Program-made: the position numbers and the translations under genes | Notes under the pieces: model-generated | The model's database searches: none | What the model was told of the DNA's origin: nothing | What the model saw: the letters and a program-made list of their open reading frames with translations, nothing else | Shown here: piece after piece, positions 10,885-19,838 of the stretch | Layout of the letters: each line of letters begins with the position of its first letter | Numbering within the stretch: position 1 is the stretch's first letter | Assembly: GCF_002891535.1 (NCBI RefSeq) | Contig: NZ_PDZR01000030.1 | Span: forward strand, 1 to 43,153 | Source of the DNA: Methylocella silvestris | GTDB lineage: Bacteria > Pseudomonadota > Alphaproteobacteria > Rhizobiales > Beijerinckiaceae | Direction: 5' to 3' | DNA: 43,153 nucleotides

Positions 10885-11495
10885 GTTGGCGCGCCGCGAC
10901 CAGCGTTCTCCTTCGCCGCGGCGCCGACTCGCGCGAGGGCCGCATGATCGGGATCGCCGCGCTGGTCGGCCTTGGCGCCGCCGCCGTTGTGACGAGCCTT
11001 ACCTTCGCGCCGGGCTTCTCCGGATGGTTCGGCGCGGCTCTGGCGCTTTTGACGCTCGCCATCGCGGTCATCGACGCGCGGTCCTTTCTCATCCCGAACG
11101 AACTGAGCCTCGCCGTTTTCGCATTGGCGCTCGTCTCTACGGCGGTCGGGGCGCCGGAGGGCGCAATGACAGGCGTGGCGTTTGCCATCCTGCGCGCCTG
11201 CGTGCTGGGCCTTGCCTTTTTCGCCCTGCGGGAAGTCTATTATCGCTGGCGCGGCCGCGAGGGCATCGGGTTTGGTGACGTCAAGCTCGCCGCGGCCGGC
11301 GGCGCCTGGCTCGACTGGCCGATGATGCCGGTCGCCGTCGAGATCGCTGCGCTCGCGGCGATCGCCGCTTATTTGCTCGTCCAGTCTGCCGGGCGCCGCC
11401 GCATCGACGCTTCCGAGCGTTTGCCGTTCGGCCTTTTTCTCGCGCCGGCGATTTGGCTCGGATGGCTCATTCAGACCGGCAATTTTGGATTTTGA
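10881..11495 (+). CDS. Prepilin peptidase, A24 family (GspO-like, no methylase domain)
   Basis: This is a 204-aa polytopic membrane protein with about six hydrophobic segments. The two catalytic aspartates of A24 aspartic peptidases are visible: Asp65 in IDARSFLIPNEL and Asp133 in GFGDVKLAAAGG. At 204 aa it lacks the N-terminal Cys-rich N-methylation domain of classical GspO/PilD and resembles short CpaA-type peptidases. The ATGA overlap with gspD strongly suggests that it cleaves the leaders of GspG-K. Whether the mature pseudopilins are methylated by another enzyme cannot be seen. Confidence 0.88.
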   Translation: MSWRAATSVLLRRGADSREGRMIGIAALVGLGAAAVVTSLTFAPGFSGWFGAALALLTLAIAVIDARSFLIPNELSLAVFALALVSTAVGAPEGAMTGVAFAILRACVLGLAFFALREVYYRWRGREGIGFGDVKLAAAGGAWLDWPMMPVAVEIAALAAIAAYLLVQSAGRRRIDASERLPFGLFLAPAIWLGWLIQTGNFGF

Positions 11496-11503
11496 GGCGC
11501 GCC

Positions 11504-12076
11504 ATGGCCTTTTTAGCGAGTCCTGCAAATTCTAAGACGCAGCCGCGGCCGGGCCGGCGGCGCGCCCGCGGTTTTCGCGGCGCAATGGCCGCCTGCCTCT
11601 TGTTCGCGGCGGCGGATCCGGCTCTGGCGCAGGATCGCCTGCAAATCGGCGTCGCGGCGGCGCGCGCCCATAATTACGTCAAAGCGGCGGAGATTTTCCT
11701 GCCCCTGGCGACCTCCGGCGATCCACGCGCCCAGGCCTTTCTCGGTTTTATGTATCAACGCGGCCAGGGCGTACCGCAGAACTGGATCGTGTCCGCGGCC
11801 TGGTATCGGTGCTCGGCCAATCAGGGCTTCGCCAATGCGCAATATGAACTGGGGCTGATGTACGACAAGGGCCACGGCGTTCCGCAGGATTACGTTCTTG
11901 CCTATACATGGCTTAATCTTGCGGTCGCCGGCGCAGGGCCTGAGCGTGATCATTGGGTGGTCGTGCGCGACGCGGTGCTGTCGAAACTGACCCTTTTGCA
12001 GCGTCAGTCGGCGCAATTGCTCGCCTTCACGCAGCCTCCGGCGCAGCCTTGCCTGCCGATCGAGACGGGGCTTTGA
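11504..12076 (+). CDS. Sel1-repeat (TPR-like) secreted protein
   Basis: ATG at 11504 lies 9 bases after the prepilin peptidase stop codon; this start gives about 190 aa with a signal-like hydrophobic stretch (AACLLFAAADPALAQ) after a basic N-terminus, so export is likely. At least two Sel1-type repeats follow: AQAFLGFMYQRGQGVPQNW with its partner helix, and AQYELGLMYDKGHGVPQDY. Sel1 repeats are protein-interaction solenoids. The position at the end of the gspD operon suggests an accessory or periplasmic partner of the secretion system, but that is inference. The C-terminus has a Pro/Cys tail. Confidence 0.75.
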   Translation: MAFLASPANSKTQPRPGRRRARGFRGAMAACLLFAAADPALAQDRLQIGVAAARAHNYVKAAEIFLPLATSGDPRAQAFLGFMYQRGQGVPQNWIVSAAWYRCSANQGFANAQYELGLMYDKGHGVPQDYVLAYTWLNLAVAGAGPERDHWVVVRDAVLSKLTLLQRQSAQLLAFTQPPAQPCLPIETGL

Positions 12077-12168
12077 ACAAGGCCGTATTGACCAAAGCCC
12101 GCTTTGACTTGGCGTTCGATAATCGCGTATAGGGCATTTCGTCGGCGCCCTCGATAAAGGGACGCTGC

Positions 12169-12242
12169 GCGGGTGTAGCTCAATGGTAGAGCAGCAGCCT
12201 TCCAAGCTGAATACGAGGGTTCGATTCCCTTCACCCGCTCCA
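12169..12242 (+). tRNA. tRNA-Gly (anticodon TCC)
   Basis: The acceptor stem GCGGGTG pairs with CACCCGC, the D-arm GCTC..GAGC is intact, the anticodon loop CTTCCAA gives TCC, and the T-arm contains GGTTCGATTCC. CCA is encoded (12240-12242). The first anticodon-stem pair looks mismatched, which is common for this tRNA. It is decoded by eye, not by a covariance search. Confidence 0.97.
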
Positions 12243-12308
12243 ATTTTTCTCCGATTGTTCACAATTGAAACCGGCGTCGCTTGCCAGCTGCGCGAAACCG
12301 ACCAAGGT

Positions 12309-13276
12309 TCAGGATCGGGCGGGCCGCTCGACCACATTCGTCCAAAAGCGGCGAAGACTGTCGAGACCTCCAGCCGTGGAGCTCCAGAGCGTCGCATCGC
12401 CAATCAAGAGAGCGCCGGCAAAAGTCTCCGGCCGCGACTGGAGCGGGGCGTCGAAAGTGGTGTGTCCGTCCTCGACAAAGGGGTGAGGCGGCGCGGTCAG
12501 ATCGATCGCCTGTCGCGCGAGCACGTCGAGTTTGACGGCGTCGTCGCCGAGACGCGCAAAATGCGGCAGATGCGGGTGGAGATTGAAATTCATGACGCCG
12601 GCCAGCAGTTTCAGCCGGTCGAGCGCCGTTCCGATCTCGAGCAGCGCCGGCGATCCATCCGGCGCGGCGGCAGGGTGTAGCCCGAAGCGATTTTCGACCG
12701 GAACCCCAAGCGCTGCAAGCAGCGAACGGCCGAAGCCGCCAAAGCGCTGCTGCGGCGGAATCGTGCGATCGCCATGGTGCAAAAAAGCCGTTTCCTGAAG
12801 CTGAAGCCGCTCAGAGTCGGAGAGGTTGGAAGCCTCGCCGATGTTATGGTGGGGGCAGACGAAAACAAGATGATCGGGGTTGTCGAGGAAGCGCCGGACG
12901 GCGTCCGCCTCGGCGCCGCTCGCCTGCTGCCCCGTTCTGAGCGAATCGAAGCTGACGACGATCAAGGTGTCGACGCGTTCGAGAATTGCACCGTCCAGCG
13001 GCGTCAGCTCGCCGCTATCGTCGACGCGCTCGACTTCAAGAACAGCTGTGCCGGTCGCTGCGCCCGTCTGCTCGACGAAGGCCGTGTAATTGGGCTTCAA
13101 GATATGGTCGAGGAAGCCCGTGATGCTTTGGTCGAAGCGGCGTGGGTCCGATAGTTCCTCCAGAGCATGCGCCGGCTTTCGAACAGCGCCGGAAATCGAT
13201 TCTCGATGATCGAAAGCGGGGCGCCGGTCTCGCCCGGCCGACTCCAGGCGTAGTAGAGGGCGACTCTGCGGGCCAT
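12309..13276 (-). pseudogene. Conserved hypothetical gene with a one-base frameshift
   Basis: Two abutting frames make one protein. Frame one starts at ATG 13276 (AAAGGA eight bases upstream) and reads MARRVALYYAWSRPGETG.. to ..FESRRMLW near 13160, then runs on as unrelated Arg/Thr/Ser-rich sequence to a stop at 13097. Frame two continues from the same point as EELSDPRRFDQSITGFLDHI and stays open to 12309. Adding one G to the GG at 13160-13161 joins them without loss of any residue. The joined product is about 320 aa, with no signal peptide and no motif I can name; I recall similar N-termini in other Hyphomicrobiales hypothetical proteins. It may be a true pseudogene or a homopolymer sequencing error; the downstream frame shows no other damage. 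Confidence 0.75.
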
Positions 13277-13625
13277 TCGCAATCCTTTGCAGCGGGACGC
13301 TTGGGGTCGAGATGAAAACCGATTTGAGGAAGACGGCGTCGCGACGGGGGGCAAACGCAAAATTACCCCGTCAGCAGCATTTTGACTCGCCTCATTTGTT
13401 TTGTCGCGGCCGGAAGCCGAAAGGCGCGCCGTCCGCATCGCAGCGGCTCGTTCAATAAATGTTGCATCTTTACATCGCGATGAAGAATTGTTCGGCGCGT
13501 GACGAAGCTCGTAGAGGGACAATTGTCGAACTAGAACAATACTAAAACACAACACTTGCGACAGGCGGAAGCCTCGCTTTATCCCTTCTACAGGCAACGT
13601 CGGGTTGCATGTTTTGGGGGACGAT
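13277..13625. other. Intergenic region upstream of the porin
   Basis: This gap of about 350 bp separates the divergent broken gene from the porin. Its right half is relatively AT-rich (about 13480-13560) and should carry the porin promoter, but I could not settle on a single -35/-10 pair. A GGGGGACG Shine-Dalgarno-like sequence ends a few bases before the porin ATG at 13626. No RNA gene or repeat was recognised. Confidence 0.4.
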
Positions 13626-15071
13626 ATGCGCGTTTCTTTACTTAGCGCTTTGCATCGGCGCAGCTGGGCGCGCGCTGCTGCGTCCGCGGCCGCTTTGACC
13701 ATCGGATCTGCGGGCCTTGCCCATGCGGCGGACGTGGCGGCCAAGCCGCCCGAGGCGCCGCCGCCCGGCATCTGCGACGCGTCGCCGTCGATCACGACGA
13801 GCATCGCCATTCCCGTCGCAGGCGACATCAAGAAATATCTCTGCGACCACGGGATCAACCTACAGGTCAATTACATCGGCGAAGTGTTCGGCAATCCGAC
13901 CGGCGGCATCAAACAAGGCGCCCGCTACGAGCAGCGCGTTGAACTCGGCCTCGACGCCGATCTCGACAAGCTGGCCGGGTTGAAAGGGTTGACCTTCCAT
14001 GTCAACGCCTATTCGATCGCGGGGCAGAGCGTCACGACCTATAATCTTCTAAACTATTCGGCGATCAGTAATATCGCAGCGCATCCCGGCCTGTCGTTGT
14101 TCGAGCTCTGGGCCGAGCAAAAGCTGTTCGACGACAAGGTGGCGATCCGCATCGGCCAGCTTGCGGCGGACAGCGAATTCTTCATCAGCGAATTCGGCGG
14201 CCTCTACACCAACTCCACCTTCGGCTGGCCAAATCCGATGGCCGTCAACCTCCCCAGCGGCGGGCCGGCCTATCCGTATGCGACGCCCGCCGTGCGCATA
14301 AAATACAATCCCATCGACTCGCTCACCCTGATGGGCGCCGTGTTCAACGGCGATCCGACCGGCGCGGGCTTTACCGGCGAGGTCTATCAGAACGATCCCT
14401 CCGGAACGGATTTCCGGCTGCAGGATTCGCCATTCGTGATTGGCGAGGCGGCCTACGCCTACAATCAGGAAAAGGATTCGACGGGCCTCGCCGGCACGCT
14501 GAAATTCGGCGGCTGGTATCATTTCGGCAATTTCTACAGCCAGCACTATGACACCAATAATGTGTCGCTCGCCTCTCCAGACAGCAACGGAATCGCAAAA
14601 CAGGTCCAGGGCGACTGGGGCCTTTACGGCATCCTCGACCAGATGGTGTGGCGCCTTCCCGGCGATGATCCGAAAAAAGGCGTCGGCGTCTTTGCGCGCG
14701 TGACAGGGGCCCCCAATTTTCAGAACACCATGAATTTTTACGTCGACGGCGGCGTAAATTTCATGGGTCTGTGGTCGGCCCGGCCGGATGATTCGTTCGG
14801 CCTCGCCGTCGCCTATTCGGAAATATCGCCGTCGGCGCGGGCGCTCGACCAGGAGACCGCGTTCTTCTCGGGAACCTATATGCCGTCCCGCAACTATGAA
14901 GTCGCGCTCGAACTCACCTATTCGGCGCAGATCATTCCTGGCTTCACGATTCAGCCGGATTTCCAATACATCTTCCATCCGGGCGCCGGCGCGGCGAACC
15001 CGCTTGATCCCAACAACGCCCCGATCCCGGACGCCGCGGTGTTTGGCGTGCGTTCTGTCATCCGCTTCTGA
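13626..15071 (+). CDS. Carbohydrate-selective porin, OprB family
   Basis: ATG at 13626 is chosen for the Shine-Dalgarno-like GGGGGACG just upstream; this gives 481 aa with a signal peptide ending AHAAD. The mature protein has the OprB pattern: an N-terminal segment with an LQVNYIGEVFGNPTGG-type first strand, alternating strands throughout, FELWAEQKLFDDKVAIRIGQ, FGGWYHFGNF, and a C-terminus ending in Phe (VFGVRSVIRF) as needed for outer-membrane assembly. OprB porins form 16-stranded channels that pass sugars and other small solutes. The substrate here is unknown; no sugar-uptake genes are adjacent. Confidence 0.88.
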   Translation: MRVSLLSALHRRSWARAAASAAALTIGSAGLAHAADVAAKPPEAPPPGICDASPSITTSIAIPVAGDIKKYLCDHGINLQVNYIGEVFGNPTGGIKQGARYEQRVELGLDADLDKLAGLKGLTFHVNAYSIAGQSVTTYNLLNYSAISNIAAHPGLSLFELWAEQKLFDDKVAIRIGQLAADSEFFISEFGGLYTNSTFGWPNPMAVNLPSGGPAYPYATPAVRIKYNPIDSLTLMGAVFNGDPTGAGFTGEVYQNDPSGTDFRLQDSPFVIGEAAYAYNQEKDSTGLAGTLKFGGWYHFGNFYSQHYDTNNVSLASPDSNGIAKQVQGDWGLYGILDQMVWRLPGDDPKKGVGVFARVTGAPNFQNTMNFYVDGGVNFMGLWSARPDDSFGLAVAYSEISPSARALDQETAFFSGTYMPSRNYEVALELTYSAQIIPGFTIQPDFQYIFHPGAGAANPLDPNNAPIPDAAVFGVRSVIRF

Positions 15072-15110
15072 CGCCGGACCCTCGCCCCAAAGGGCGCGGT
15101 TTAGTAGGGT

Positions 15111-15137
15111 CGACGCCTCCGCCTCGCGGGGGCGTCG
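15111..15137 (+). terminator. Hairpin after the porin gene
   Basis: CGACGCC at 15111-15117 pairs with GGCGTCG at 15131-15137, with partial pairing inside the loop. It lies 40 bp after the porin stop and before the next Shine-Dalgarno. No long T run follows, so intrinsic termination may be weak. Confidence 0.4.
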
Positions 15138-15208
15138 TTCGTTCGGGCCCGGCCGATCGTTGACGACGCGCTGTCTTGGAGGATAAGCCTCGTTGCGAGG
15201 AGCGGACC

Positions 15209-16264
15209 ATGGTTCAAGCCGACGTCATCATCGAAACCCGCGGGGCCTGCGGCCTTATCACGCTCAATCGGCCGGCCGCGCTGAATTCGTTGAATATCAG
15301 CATGGCCCGCGCGATTGCCGCCGCGCTCGATCGCTGGCGGACGGATGCGGCGGTCGGATGTGTCGCGATCAGGGGAGCCGGCGGGCGGGCCTTTTGCGCC
15401 GGCGCCGATATTCGCGCGCTTTATGAACTCGGCAAGAGCGGGCATGGCGACGAACAGCTCGCTTTTTTCCGTCAGGAATACCGTCTCGACCATGCCATCG
15501 CGCGCTACCCGAAGCCCGTCGTCGCGCTGATCGACGGGATCGTCATGGGCGGCGGGGTCGGGCTTTCCGTGCACACGGCCCATTGCGTCGCTGGCGACAG
15601 CGTCACATTCGCCATGCCCGAAGTCGGCATCGGCTTCTTCCCCGATGTCGGCGCGACCTATTTTCTGTCCCGCCTGCCGGGCGCCATTGGCGCTTTTCTC
15701 GCCCTGACCGGCGCGCGGATCGGATCGGGCGACGTGCTCGCTCTGAAACTCGCCTCGGCCTACGTTCCTTCAGCGCGTCACGAGGCGCTGACAGAGCGGC
15801 TCGCCAAGGGAGAAGCGCCTGCGGCTGCGATCGCGGCGGAAGCAGAGACCCCTCCGGACTCTGCCTTCATCAAAGAGCGGAGCTGGATCGACCGCTGCTT
15901 CAAGGCGCCGACGGTCGCGGCGATCGTGCAGCGGCTTGGCAATGAACAATCGGGTTTTGCCGCGTCATGCCTCGCCGCGCTCGCCTCGAAGTCGCCGACG
16001 AGCCTCGCGATCGCCCTGCGTCAGGTTCAGATCGGCGCGGATCTCGATCTTGAAGAGGCGCTGCGCGTCGAATTTCGCATCGCTGCGCGCATTCTTGCCG
16101 GCCATGATTATTATGAGGGCGTCCGCGCGACGATCGTCGATAAGGATCAGCGGCCGAAATGGCTGCCCGCCGACTTTGCGGCGGTCACCAGCGGGGATAT
16201 TCAGTCCTACTTTGCCCCGCTCGCCGAGGAGCTCGAATTTTCGGCGCCGGCGGCCGCCGCATGA
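15209..16264 (+). CDS. Enoyl-CoA hydratase/isomerase family, likely 3-hydroxyisobutyryl-CoA hydrolase
   Basis: ATG at 15209 follows a GAGGAG Shine-Dalgarno; an upstream in-frame TTG at 15176 is less likely. The 351-aa crotonase-fold protein has the CoA-binding/oxyanion segments FCAGADIR (62-69) and MGGGVGLS (113-120), the catalytic-type Glu138 in PEVGIGFFPDVGATYFLSRL and Asp146. The FFPDVGATYFLSRLPG stretch and the roughly 350-aa length with an extended C-terminal domain (DYYEGVRATIVDKDQRPKW) fit the HIBCH subgroup rather than plain enoyl-CoA hydratases. HIBCH frees 3-hydroxyisobutyrate from its CoA ester in valine breakdown. The membrane protein downstream overlaps its stop by ATGA. Confidence 0.85.
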   Translation: MVQADVIIETRGACGLITLNRPAALNSLNISMARAIAAALDRWRTDAAVGCVAIRGAGGRAFCAGADIRALYELGKSGHGDEQLAFFRQEYRLDHAIARYPKPVVALIDGIVMGGGVGLSVHTAHCVAGDSVTFAMPEVGIGFFPDVGATYFLSRLPGAIGAFLALTGARIGSGDVLALKLASAYVPSARHEALTERLAKGEAPAAAIAAEAETPPDSAFIKERSWIDRCFKAPTVAAIVQRLGNEQSGFAASCLAALASKSPTSLAIALRQVQIGADLDLEEALRVEFRIAARILAGHDYYEGVRATIVDKDQRPKWLPADFAAVTSGDIQSYFAPLAEELEFSAPAAAA

Positions 16265-16725
16265 AAAGTTTTGGCGGCTCCGAACGGGAGACGGCGCGCG
16301 ATGGATCGGCGGCAATCCGGATTGGCGACGCCGGAGCGTCCGAAGAAAAATCGATCTGGGGACTGATCCTCGTCGTCTTCATGCGCGTTCTGGCGGCGCT
16401 TTGGGTGTTGCAGGGCTTAAGCCAATGGGGCGCCATCTTGACGCCGCGCGAGCCTTTGTTCGATCAGGTTGACGGTGTCTTTGGGGCGGCGGTGATCTTT
16501 TTCGCCATCCTCGATCTTGTGGCGGCTGTCGGGCTTTGGCTGGCGACGCCCTGGGGCGGCGTGCTGTGGCTGTTCAGCGCGATCGCTCAGATGTTCGCGG
16601 CGCTGATGGTTCCCGGCTTCTTCGCCAACGCCTGGATCGGCGTCAATATGATATTGATCATCGCTTATTTTGCCCTGACCTGGCGGGCTGGGCTGTCGCG
16701 CGAAGACGCCAGTCGCCGCCGATAG
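16261..16725 (+). CDS. DUF6163-like small membrane protein
   Basis: ATG at 16261 overlaps the previous stop as ATGA. The 154-aa product has a soluble N-terminus of about 30 residues and four hydrophobic helices (roughly 32-56, 70-92, 96-115 and 119-140), ending in a basic tail. I recognise the arrangement as the DUF6163 family that follows HIBCH-like genes in Hyphomicrobiales; its function is unknown. Translational coupling suggests a link with the acyl-CoA enzyme, but nothing in the sequence shows a reaction. Confidence 0.65.
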   Translation: MKSFGGSERETARDGSAAIRIGDAGASEEKSIWGLILVVFMRVLAALWVLQGLSQWGAILTPREPLFDQVDGVFGAAVIFFAILDLVAAVGLWLATPWGGVLWLFSAIAQMFAALMVPGFFANAWIGVNMILIIAYFALTWRAGLSREDASRRR

Positions 16726-16745
16726 GCCTGGAGCTCTGAAGAGTT

Positions 16746-16778
16746 CCTTGCGCCACGAATGCGCGCCCCGGCGCAAGG
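16746..16778 (+). terminator. Hairpin after the HIBCH/DUF6163 pair
   Basis: CCTTGCGCC (16746-16754) pairs perfectly with GGCGCAAGG (16770-16778) around a 15-base loop, 21 bases after the stop codon. It lacks a T run, so it may act as an RNA-stabilising hairpin or a weak terminator. Confidence 0.45.
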
Positions 16779-16854
16779 CGGTCCCTTGGCTCTTCTGCGC
16801 GACAGCCGGGCTCAGGCCAGCGGCATCCACCCGGCCTTGAAAACCTCGTTCATA

Positions 16855-16966
16855 TTCCGATCAGATTGAATCGCTCTGATCGACAAGAGTATGCTCAAGC
16901 TCTTGAATCTGGCCGAGTTCTTATCGACCGAATGATTTCATCCGGTCGGCAAGCGCTTCAGAGCAT
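16855..16966 (+). repeat. Dispersed intergenic repeat, family 1 (copy A1)
   Basis: This segment, running from CCGATCAG through GATCGACA, TGCTCAAGCTC, TTCTTATCGACCG and ATCCGGTCG to GAGCAT, matches the reverse complement of 22959-23068 along its whole length, and partly that of 22863-22934. All copies are intergenic. Confidence 0.75.
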
Positions 16967-17058
16967 CCGCCGGAAAAGCTGAGGCTTTTTGGATCAAGCG
17001 GATGCGTTGAAACAATGGGCTAAGAGAAAAGCCGTTCCAGTTGGATCGGTTTTGATCT
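16959..17058 (+). repeat. Dispersed intergenic repeat, family 2 (copy A2)
   Basis: About 100 bp beginning CAGAGCATCCGCC, with GAAAAGCTGA and the core GTTGAAACAATGGG. The reverse complement of 26338-26435 aligns with it over the full length with scattered differences. It ends exactly at the rplI stop codon, so it is also the 3' untranslated region of rplI. Confidence 0.75.
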
Positions 17059-17626
17059 AGCGGTCGCCGAGGCTGCCGCCTGCGTCGGCCAGCGCCGCGC
17101 CGACTTCGAGGCCGAGATCGTCCATGGTGGCCTCTTCGACGACATTGACCTCTTCACCGGCGGCCTGACGTTCGGCTTCCGCGGGCGAGCGGGCGACATT
17201 GACCGTGATCGTGGCGACGACCTCCGGGTGCAGATGAACCGGCACCTCATGCAATCCGATCGACTTGATCGGCGCGGCGAGAACGATCTGGTTGCGATTG
17301 GCCGAAAAGCCGCCCGCGGTGACGATCTCGGCGATATCGCGCGGCGACACCGAGCCGTAAAGATGGCCGGTCTCGCCGGCCTGCCGGATGATGACGAAGA
17401 CCTGACCGTTGAGCGTTTCGGCGACCGCCGACGCTTCGCTCTTCAGCTCCAGATTGCGCGTTTCGAGCTGGGCGCGCTGCGTTTCGAAGCGCGCCTTGTT
17501 GGCGGCCGTCGCGCGCAGCGCCTTGCCGCCGGGCAGCAGGAAATTGCGGGCGTAGCCGTCCTTGACGCGCACCATGTCGCCCATCTGGCCGAGCTTGGCG
17601 ATGCGCTCCATCAAAATAACTTCCAT
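17057..17626 (-). CDS. rplI: 50S ribosomal protein L9
   Basis: ATG at 17626 gives [19 protein letters not shown], the standard L9 N-terminus; the longer open frame upstream is not used. The 189-aa product has the conserved [14 protein letters not shown] motif, the long central helix (about 40-75) and the C-terminal RNA-binding domain ([30 protein letters not shown]). A C-terminal acidic extension of about 40 residues beyond the E. coli length is common in Alphaproteobacteria. It is last in the rpsF-rpsR-DUF2232-rplI run, 28 bp after the membrane gene. Confidence 0.96.
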   Translation of the reverse strand: MEVILMERIAKLGQMGDMVRVKDGYARNFLLPGGKALRATAANKARFETQRAQLETRNLELKSEASAVAETLNGQVFVIIRQAGETGHLYGSVSPRDIAEIVTAGGFSANRNQIVLAAPIKSIGLHEVPVHLHPEVVATITVNVARSPAEAERQAAGEEVNVVEEATMDDLGLEVGAALADAGGSLGDR

Positions 17627-17654
17627 TGGTATCGTCCTTGTCGTGTTGTGTTGA

Positions 17655-18707
17655 TCAGGATTTGCGGGTGAGAGAATTTCGCTTGCGCGCGCGCAAGGAA
17701 AAGATCGATTCGGCGACGCCAATCGCGGCGAAGGCGATCAGCAGCCACGGCGGCGCCAGCAGGACGAGGCCGAAATAAACGAATCCGAGAAGCAGCGTCC
17801 GATATTTCAGTCCGCGGGACACGTCATGGACGACGGCGAGCCCCTCCAGCGCAAATCCCATGGCGAGCGTCGCGGCGACGATCGCGCTGACGACGCCGGC
17901 AAGACCACCGACAAAGCTGACCCCGATGGCGACGACAAGCGCCGGAACGTAGATGCGCGAGAGCCCCAGCTCGCGCGGAATGTCCGGCCACGGACGCGGC
18001 AGCAGCGCGGAGATCTGCGCCGCGCGGGCGGCGAGCCACAGATTGGCGAGCAGCATCAAAAGCGTCGAGGCGGCGATCGCCGGCGGCGCGGCAAGCGCCA
18101 TCAGCCGCGCCATCTTGTGCAGATCGATTCCCTGGGGCAGGGGCGCCTCCGCCGCCAACATTTCGAGCACGGGCGTCAGGGTCGCGTCCGCATGCGCCAG
18201 CGCCGCGGCAAAGCCGCCGTGGCGGGCTGTTGCGATGATCGTGGTGACGACGCCGACCGTCGCCGCAATGGCGATCGCCGTGGCGAGCAGCCACTCCAGC
18301 GGATGGAACTCCTGCGACGCGGCGCCAGCGCGCAGCTGGCCTAGCGCGCGAGCCTCTTTCGGCTTGGTCAAAGCGAGAAAACTCAACCACAGGGCCGGGG
18401 CGGCAAGGGCAAGGGCGAAGGTCGCGCCGGCGAACGCGGCCGTTCCGGCGCTTGCGCCGCTTTCCTGGTGGGCCTGTTGCAGATAGGCGATCACACAGAC
18501 GGCGAGGGTGGCGACGGCCCCGGCGATAAGGCCCGCGGTTCGTCCGAAACCGATCATGGCGATCATGATCGGCAGCGGCGATAAATAGGCGAGGGCGATG
18601 GCGGCGAAAGTCGCCTGGGAAACCAGGCAAAACAACAGCGCCGAGGCAAGGCCGGCGCCGGCCGCCGCGGCAAAGGCCGCGCTCGAAGAGGAAACCCGAT
18701 TGACCAT
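17655..18707 (-). CDS. DUF2232 family multi-pass membrane protein
   Basis: The 350-aa product is highly hydrophobic, with eight or more predicted membrane helices (for example [28 protein letters not shown] and the final [19 protein letters not shown]), ending in a basic [12 protein letters not shown] tail. I recognise it as the DUF2232/YybS-like protein that lies between rpsR and rplI across Hyphomicrobiales. Distant similarity of this family to S-component/ECF-type membrane proteins has been suggested. No substrate or reaction can be read from the sequence. Confidence 0.8.
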   Translation of the reverse strand: MVNRVSSSSAAFAAAAGAGLASALLFCLVSQATFAAIALAYLSPLPIMIAMIGFGRTAGLIAGAVATLAVCVIAYLQQAHQESGASAGTAAFAGATFALALAAPALWLSFLALTKPKEARALGQLRAGAASQEFHPLEWLLATAIAIAATVGVVTTIIATARHGGFAAALAHADATLTPVLEMLAAEAPLPQGIDLHKMARLMALAAPPAIAASTLLMLLANLWLAARAAQISALLPRPWPDIPRELGLSRIYVPALVVAIGVSFVGGLAGVVSAIVAATLAMGFALEGLAVVHDVSRGLKYRTLLLGFVYFGLVLLAPPWLLIAFAAIGVAESIFSLRARKRNSLTRKS

Positions 18708-18855
18708 ATGGTTTGCTGTCCCGCTTGCGGCGGTTAGAGGCGGGTCAGAGCCTTTCGCCCGCCCGTCCCAACACAGGGTCCAACCGATCGACGACCGGTT
18801 GGGTGATATTTATCGCTACAGGACCTCGGCGCTTAAATAAGCGCGGCGGGAAAGC

Positions 18856-19098
18856 CTACCGGATCACATAGGGCAGCAGGCCGAGGAAGCGGGCGCGCTT
18901 GATCGCCTGCGCGAGTTCGCGCTGCTTCTTGGCCGACACGGCGGTGATGCGCGAGGGCACGATCTTGCCGCGTTCCGAAATGTAGCGCGAAAGGAGTCGC
19001 GTATCCTTGTAGTCGATCTTCGGCGCGTTCGGGCCCGAGAAGGGGCACGTCTTGCGGCGGCGGAAGAATGGACGGCGTGGCGCTGCGGTCGTCGTCAT
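18856..19098 (-). CDS. rpsR: 30S ribosomal protein S18
   Basis: The 80-aa product has the S18 signature [19 protein letters not shown], then [44 protein letters not shown]18 binds the small-subunit platform as a heterodimer with S6. Its ATG overlaps the rpsF stop (TGATG at 19096-19100), so the partners are translationally coupled. About 150 bp, ending in a short AT-richer run, separate it from the DUF2232 gene. Confidence 0.98.
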   Translation of the reverse strand: MTTTAAPRRPFFRRRKTCPFSGPNAPKIDYKDTRLLSRYISERGKIVPSRITAVSAKKQRELAQAIKRARFLGLLPYVIR

Positions 19099-19538
19099 CA
19101 GAAGCCTCCCTCTTCGCTGGCGGGCGCGTCATCGCGCGGACGGCGCGGGGGACGGTCGGGGCGCGGCCCGCGGCCGCGATCGCCGCGATCGGGGCGATCG
19201 CCGCGATCGTCGTCATCGCGCTTGCGCATCATCGCCGACTGGCCAGCTTCGAGCGCCTCGACGCGGATCGTCAGCAGACGAAGCACGTCTTCATTGAGGC
19301 TGCTCTGACGCTCCATCTCGGTGATGGCGGCGGCCGGCGCGTCAATGTTCAAAAGGGTGAAATGCGCCTTGCGGTTCTTCTTGATGCGATAGGCGAGGGT
19401 CTTGACGCCCCAATATTCGACCTTCTCGATCTTGCCGCCGAGAGATTCGATGATCCCCCGGAACTGCTCGGTCAGCGCTTCCACCTGCTGGGCGGAAACA
19501 TCCTGACGCGCGAGATAAATATGCTCGTAGAGAGCCAT
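19098..19538 (-). CDS. rpsF: 30S ribosomal protein S6
   Basis: The 146-aa product starts [15 protein letters not shown] and includes [19 protein letters not shown] and [12 protein letters not shown], the ferredoxin-like S6 core. A tail of about 45 residues rich in Asp, Arg, Gly and Pro ([20 protein letters not shown]) extends beyond it, as is common in Alphaproteobacteria. It is the first gene of the operon. The leader just upstream can form a hairpin (19560-19583) that might be an autoregulatory S6:S18 site. Confidence 0.97.
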   Translation of the reverse strand: MALYEHIYLARQDVSAQQVEALTEQFRGIIESLGGKIEKVEYWGVKTLAYRIKKNRKAHFTLLNIDAPAAAITEMERQSSLNEDVLRLLTIRVEALEAGQSAMMRKRDDDDRGDRPDRGDRGRGPRPDRPPRRPRDDAPASEEGGF

Positions 19539-19559
19539 GCGTGTGCCTTTCTAAAACGT

Positions 19560-19583
19560 CTCTCGCGGCGCTCCGGCGCAGAG
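19560..19583 (-). promoter_or_regulatory. Possible S6:S18 leader hairpin
   Basis: In the rpsF leader, CTCT and AGAG flank a GC-rich inner hairpin containing a CCG triplet, ending about 22 bases before the rpsF start codon. S6:S18-responsive leaders with an exposed CCG are known in many bacteria. Matching here is by eye and weak. Confidence 0.25.
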
Positions 19584-19838
19584 CCCTTCGAGCCCTGGAA
19601 AGGCTCGACAAGACAAACGAAGGCGGAGACACTGGAAAGCGGAGGCGTATTTCCATCAGCGCTTGACGTCGATCCGGAAAGTCTGCGACTTTTCGGCGTC
19701 CTGCTATGGCGCATCCTGCCCGCGAATGCGGGTTTTCCGTTCAGCCCCCGGCCGAAGCCGCGAAGGGCGCTTTATAGACGGATTTCCGCCGCAGGCAAGT
19801 CGCCGCCGATCAAGAACGTGGGCGGCCGCTCGCAAAAG

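Noticed and set aside
12004-12243. Leftward 79-codon frame antisense to tRNA-Gly
   Set aside because: It reads through the complement of the tRNA (VKGIEPSYSAWK), a well-known spurious protein made by translating tRNA antisense.
13097-13870. Leftward 257-codon frame as a gene of its own
   Set aside because: Only its last part (from 13276) is coding, as the 5' portion of the frameshifted gene; the rest is antisense to the porin signal region and promoter.
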